DNA of 6,979 bases from Candidatus Anaerobutyricum stercoripullorum. GTDB lineage: Bacteria > Bacillota > Clostridia > Lachnospirales > Lachnospiraceae. Of the stretch, positions 4,799 through 6,979 are shown in pieces. The notes under the pieces were generated by a model. It searched no databases and had not been told where the DNA came from. It saw only the letters and a program-made list of their open reading frames with translations. The stretch covers positions 1-6,979 of the forward strand of contig DXEQ01000171.1 in assembly GCA_019114885.1 (NCBI GenBank). Reading direction: 5' to 3'. Both the position numbers and the translations under genes were made by a program. Position 1 is the stretch's first letter. Every line of letters begins with the position of its first letter.

Positions 4799-6837
4799 CA
4801 GCACATTTTTTAAGACATGAATATACATGGTCCAATCACTGTATCACGGGAAATGTACTGGGATGGGGGATGACAGCTTCCTCCCGTCCCAGAGACAGAG
4901 AACTGCTCCGGGAACTGGAAAAGACGGCGTCCGCCGCGGAGCCGGACAGAGCGGGAGGCCTTCCGGTGGAGGAACTTGCCTACGTCCCTGCCTGTGGATT
5001 TGTCAAGATGACGGTGATCCCGTGGGATGCGGGGGAGGACAACCGGAAGAATAAAAAAGTATATCTTTGGCAGCCGGAAGAACCGTCATTTCATCCCGGC
5101 GTATATCTGGCGCCAACGGGTGTCTGGGAGGACGAGCCGGAAGAAGGGTACCTGCCCGTGGCGGAGTTTGAAAAACGGACGGAAGCGCCGGAGGACATTT
5201 TTATAAGTATGCATGTATATGACAGACTGCCTGATTTTCTGCGGGCGGTCTTTTGGTGCCTGTTTGAGAAAAAGGAAGGGCTTGATTTTGCGGCGCCGGC
5301 ATGGAAAAAAGAAGAGTTTGCCGGGAATGCCGGCAGACTCATGTACGCCATCCACGGCATTCTGCCGGAATATCTGCGGAGAAGAGCCGGATATGTCTCC
5401 TATACGGAACAGCCGGTGAGCCGGGAGCCATTTTATTTTTCGAAAGAGCCATGCGGGGCGAACTGCATCAATCTGTCTGATTTTTCCAGACAGGAGTTTA
5501 CGCCGGTCACCTCAAAGCTGGAAGAATACTTCTTCTATCATCTGTCAGAGATGCTGGTCAAAAAAGATCCCCTTTATGACAGGTTCTGGGAGGAGGCACA
5601 GAGCTGCCTGATGGCAGGCTCCGGCGGCAATGAGGAGCGCAAGCTGTTCTGGCTGTTTTATATTTTCTGTCAGAAGAACGGCAGGGAACCGCTGGAGAAG
5701 GAAGCACTGCTGCCGGGGATGCCGGAACTGTTCTACTGGGCGTCCCGGGAGCCGGCCTTAAAGGAGACAGCCGGGCAGGTGCAGAGATTGTTACATAAGG
5801 AAGACCTTTCTCCGGAAGAGAGGGAAGAATACATGCACATCCTTCTGGAGGGCTTTACGAAGAGAGCGCAGGAACCGGTCTGTGAGGAACTGGACTGGAT
5901 GCTCGCGCAGGTATACCGGAGTGACCGGAAGCAGTTTGAAGAGCAGCTGACGGGAATCCGGGAGAAGAATCCTCTGATTTTTGCCCTGCTCCTTGCCCGC
6001 AATACGGACAGGGAAGGGACGTGGCAGAGAGAACGATTCCAGAAGAATACCACGTCTTTTTCCAGGATGCAGGATTATGTGGGACAGCTGGAGAAAGCGG
6101 AGATTCCTGCGGAGGTGAAGAATCAGATCATTCTTGCCGGTATCGGCCTTCTCAATAAAGACCTGTTTAAAAAACAGAATTATGTGCAGTTTGACGCGTT
6201 GATGCTGCGTCTTTCAAGAAAAGAACAGTGGGCGGAGATTCTGAAGGAATTCGTGAGGGATCAGCTGGCCCCGGAGGCGGAGAATCTGACAGACGCGCAG
6301 CTTAAGACCGCCTGCTATGTGGAACAGCTGCTGAAAAAATATGCGCCGAAGGAAGCGACCGGCGTTCTTGCCGCTGAGCAGAAAAAACGCCGGAAAAAAG
6401 AACAGCTTCCCGTCACTGCGGGAGAGGCGGATTACAGAGAAGTGGACGAAAATGAAATATTTGTGGCGTCGGCGGCAGATAGTATTAAGGAGATGCTGCT
6501 GCTGGGATATCCGCAGGGATTTCTCACGGGATGCGTTCTCTATCTATGTAATTACACACTGATGATCGGACACTGGAAGATCGCTGTGGGCATGGCGGGC
6601 ATGTGGCTGCTGTTCATGCTGAATTATTATTTTCTGCTGATGCACAGAAAAAATACATGTCCGTTCTGGAAGCATCTCGGCCTGTGCATCCTCGTCGGTT
6701 ATGTGATCGAGGTGATTCCGGCACTGCTGCTGCCGAAGGGAATCCGTCTGGGATATTTTATTATTCTGGGTCTGGCAGCTGTTGCGGTGCAGGCATATAA
6801 CATTTTCAGGGTAAGAATGGAAGAAGAGGAAGAATAG
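4795..6837 (+). CDS. GAP1-like GTPase-associated protein with C-terminal membrane domain
   Basis: A 680-residue protein starting at an ATG that overlaps the GTPase stop codon (ATGA), with AGGGTGG (4783-4789) 5 bases upstream. The N-terminus (HEYTWSNHCITGNVLGWGMTASS, residues 8-30, shown in part: GNVLGWGMTASS 19-30) followed by RDRELLRELE (33-42), and later LPEYLRRRAGYVSYTEQP (190-207), recalls the N-terminal domain of 'GTPase-associated protein 1' families, which occur beside GTPases in predicted conflict systems. This is from memory and unverified. Residues of about 240-525 are rich in charged helices and lack a recognised catalytic motif. A basic linker KKRRKK (530-535) precedes four predicted membrane helices, at about 575-592, 596-617, 627-647 and 652-671, and the protein ends in a run of acidic residues. 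The large soluble part therefore probably faces the cytoplasm and docks the GTPase at the membrane. The TMs could act as a pore-forming or anchoring part; nothing in the sequence distinguishes these. Confidence 0.7.
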   Translation: MTAHFLRHEYTWSNHCITGNVLGWGMTASSRPRDRELLRELEKTASAAEPDRAGGLPVEELAYVPACGFVKMTVIPWDAGEDNRKNKKVYLWQPEEPSFHPGVYLAPTGVWEDEPEEGYLPVAEFEKRTEAPEDIFISMHVYDRLPDFLRAVFWCLFEKKEGLDFAAPAWKKEEFAGNAGRLMYAIHGILPEYLRRRAGYVSYTEQPVSREPFYFSKEPCGANCINLSDFSRQEFTPVTSKLEEYFFYHLSEMLVKKDPLYDRFWEEAQSCLMAGSGGNEERKLFWLFYIFCQKNGREPLEKEALLPGMPELFYWASREPALKETAGQVQRLLHKEDLSPEEREEYMHILLEGFTKRAQEPVCEELDWMLAQVYRSDRKQFEEQLTGIREKNPLIFALLLARNTDREGTWQRERFQKNTTSFSRMQDYVGQLEKAEIPAEVKNQIILAGIGLLNKDLFKKQNYVQFDALMLRLSRKEQWAEILKEFVRDQLAPEAENLTDAQLKTACYVEQLLKKYAPKEATGVLAAEQKKRRKKEQLPVTAGEADYREVDENEIFVASAADSIKEMLLLGYPQGFLTGCVLYLCNYTLMIGHWKIAVGMAGMWLLFMLNYYFLLMHRKNTCPFWKHLGLCILVGYVIEVIPALLLPKGIRLGYFIILGLAAVAVQAYNIFRVRMEEEEE

Positions 6838-6979
6838 ATGAAAGTACAGGATAATGCAGATCGTTTTCTGGAAGAGATTGAAAAGAAGCTGTCCGGAGCG
6901 CAGAAGAACCGGAAGCCTTTTTCACAGTTTCTGGAAGAGAAAATGGATCAGTTTGATTACAGCAACACATCCCTGGCCA
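6838..6979 (+). CDS. Unknown protein, N-terminal fragment (cut by the window edge)
   Basis: The ATG at 6838 directly follows the TAG stop of the previous gene (no gap), with AGAGGA (6825-6830) 7 bases upstream. The frame stays open for 47 codons to the end of the window. It begins MKVQDNADRFLEEIEKKLSG and continues as charged, probably helical sequence with no signal peptide, membrane helix or recognisable motif. Its position makes it the fourth gene of the GTPase operon. It might be the missing effector or another adaptor, but the fragment is too short to tell. Confidence 0.7.
   Translation, partial: MKVQDNADRFLEEIEKKLSGAQKNRKPFSQFLEEKMDQFDYSNTSLA

Overview
The window looks like a chromosomal segment from a Gram-positive anaerobe of the Clostridia, most likely Lachnospiraceae-like. 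This is inferred from the strong purine-rich ribosome binding sites, the AT-rich intergenic regions between roughly 50% GC genes, two AraC-family regulators, and a nucleotidyltransferase of the type common in gut Firmicutes. No rRNA, tRNA, CRISPR array, insertion sequence or phage gene was seen.

Left part (1-2581): an AraC-family regulator is cut by the left edge and reads leftward from 481. A 245-base intergenic region (482-726) holds its promoter (perfect TATAAT) and a 7-bp inverted repeat that brackets that promoter. Reading rightward is a complete sugar-1-phosphate nucleotidyltransferase (727-1647). A second, complete AraC-family regulator (1604-2581, leftward) converges on it, and the two coding regions overlap by 44 bases at their 3' ends.

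Middle (2582-2789): a compact divergent control region. The leftward regulator and the rightward operon each have a good sigma-A type promoter. The two -35 boxes are only 13 bases apart, back to back, and each leader contains a dyad.

Right part (2790 to beyond 6979): a tightly packed rightward operon of at least four genes. (1) A small protein with an N-terminal membrane anchor, a coiled coil and a beta-rich C-terminal domain. (2) A TRAFAC/Ras-like GTPase with G1, G3, G4-like and G5 motifs, preceded by a zinc ribbon whose two CPYC knuckles lie about 107 residues apart. (3) A 680-residue protein whose N-terminus resembles the GTPase-associated protein 1 (GAP1) families and whose C-terminus has four predicted membrane helices. 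(4) An unknown protein cut by the right edge. Gene spacings are 14 bases, a 4-base ATGA overlap, and 0 bases, so the products are probably made together.

The candidate undescribed system is this last operon: a GTPase switch flanked by two membrane-bound partners, under a possibly dedicated AraC regulator. It recalls predicted bacterial GTPase-centred conflict (immunity-like) systems, but no effector domain is visible within the window. The assignment rests on motif recognition alone.
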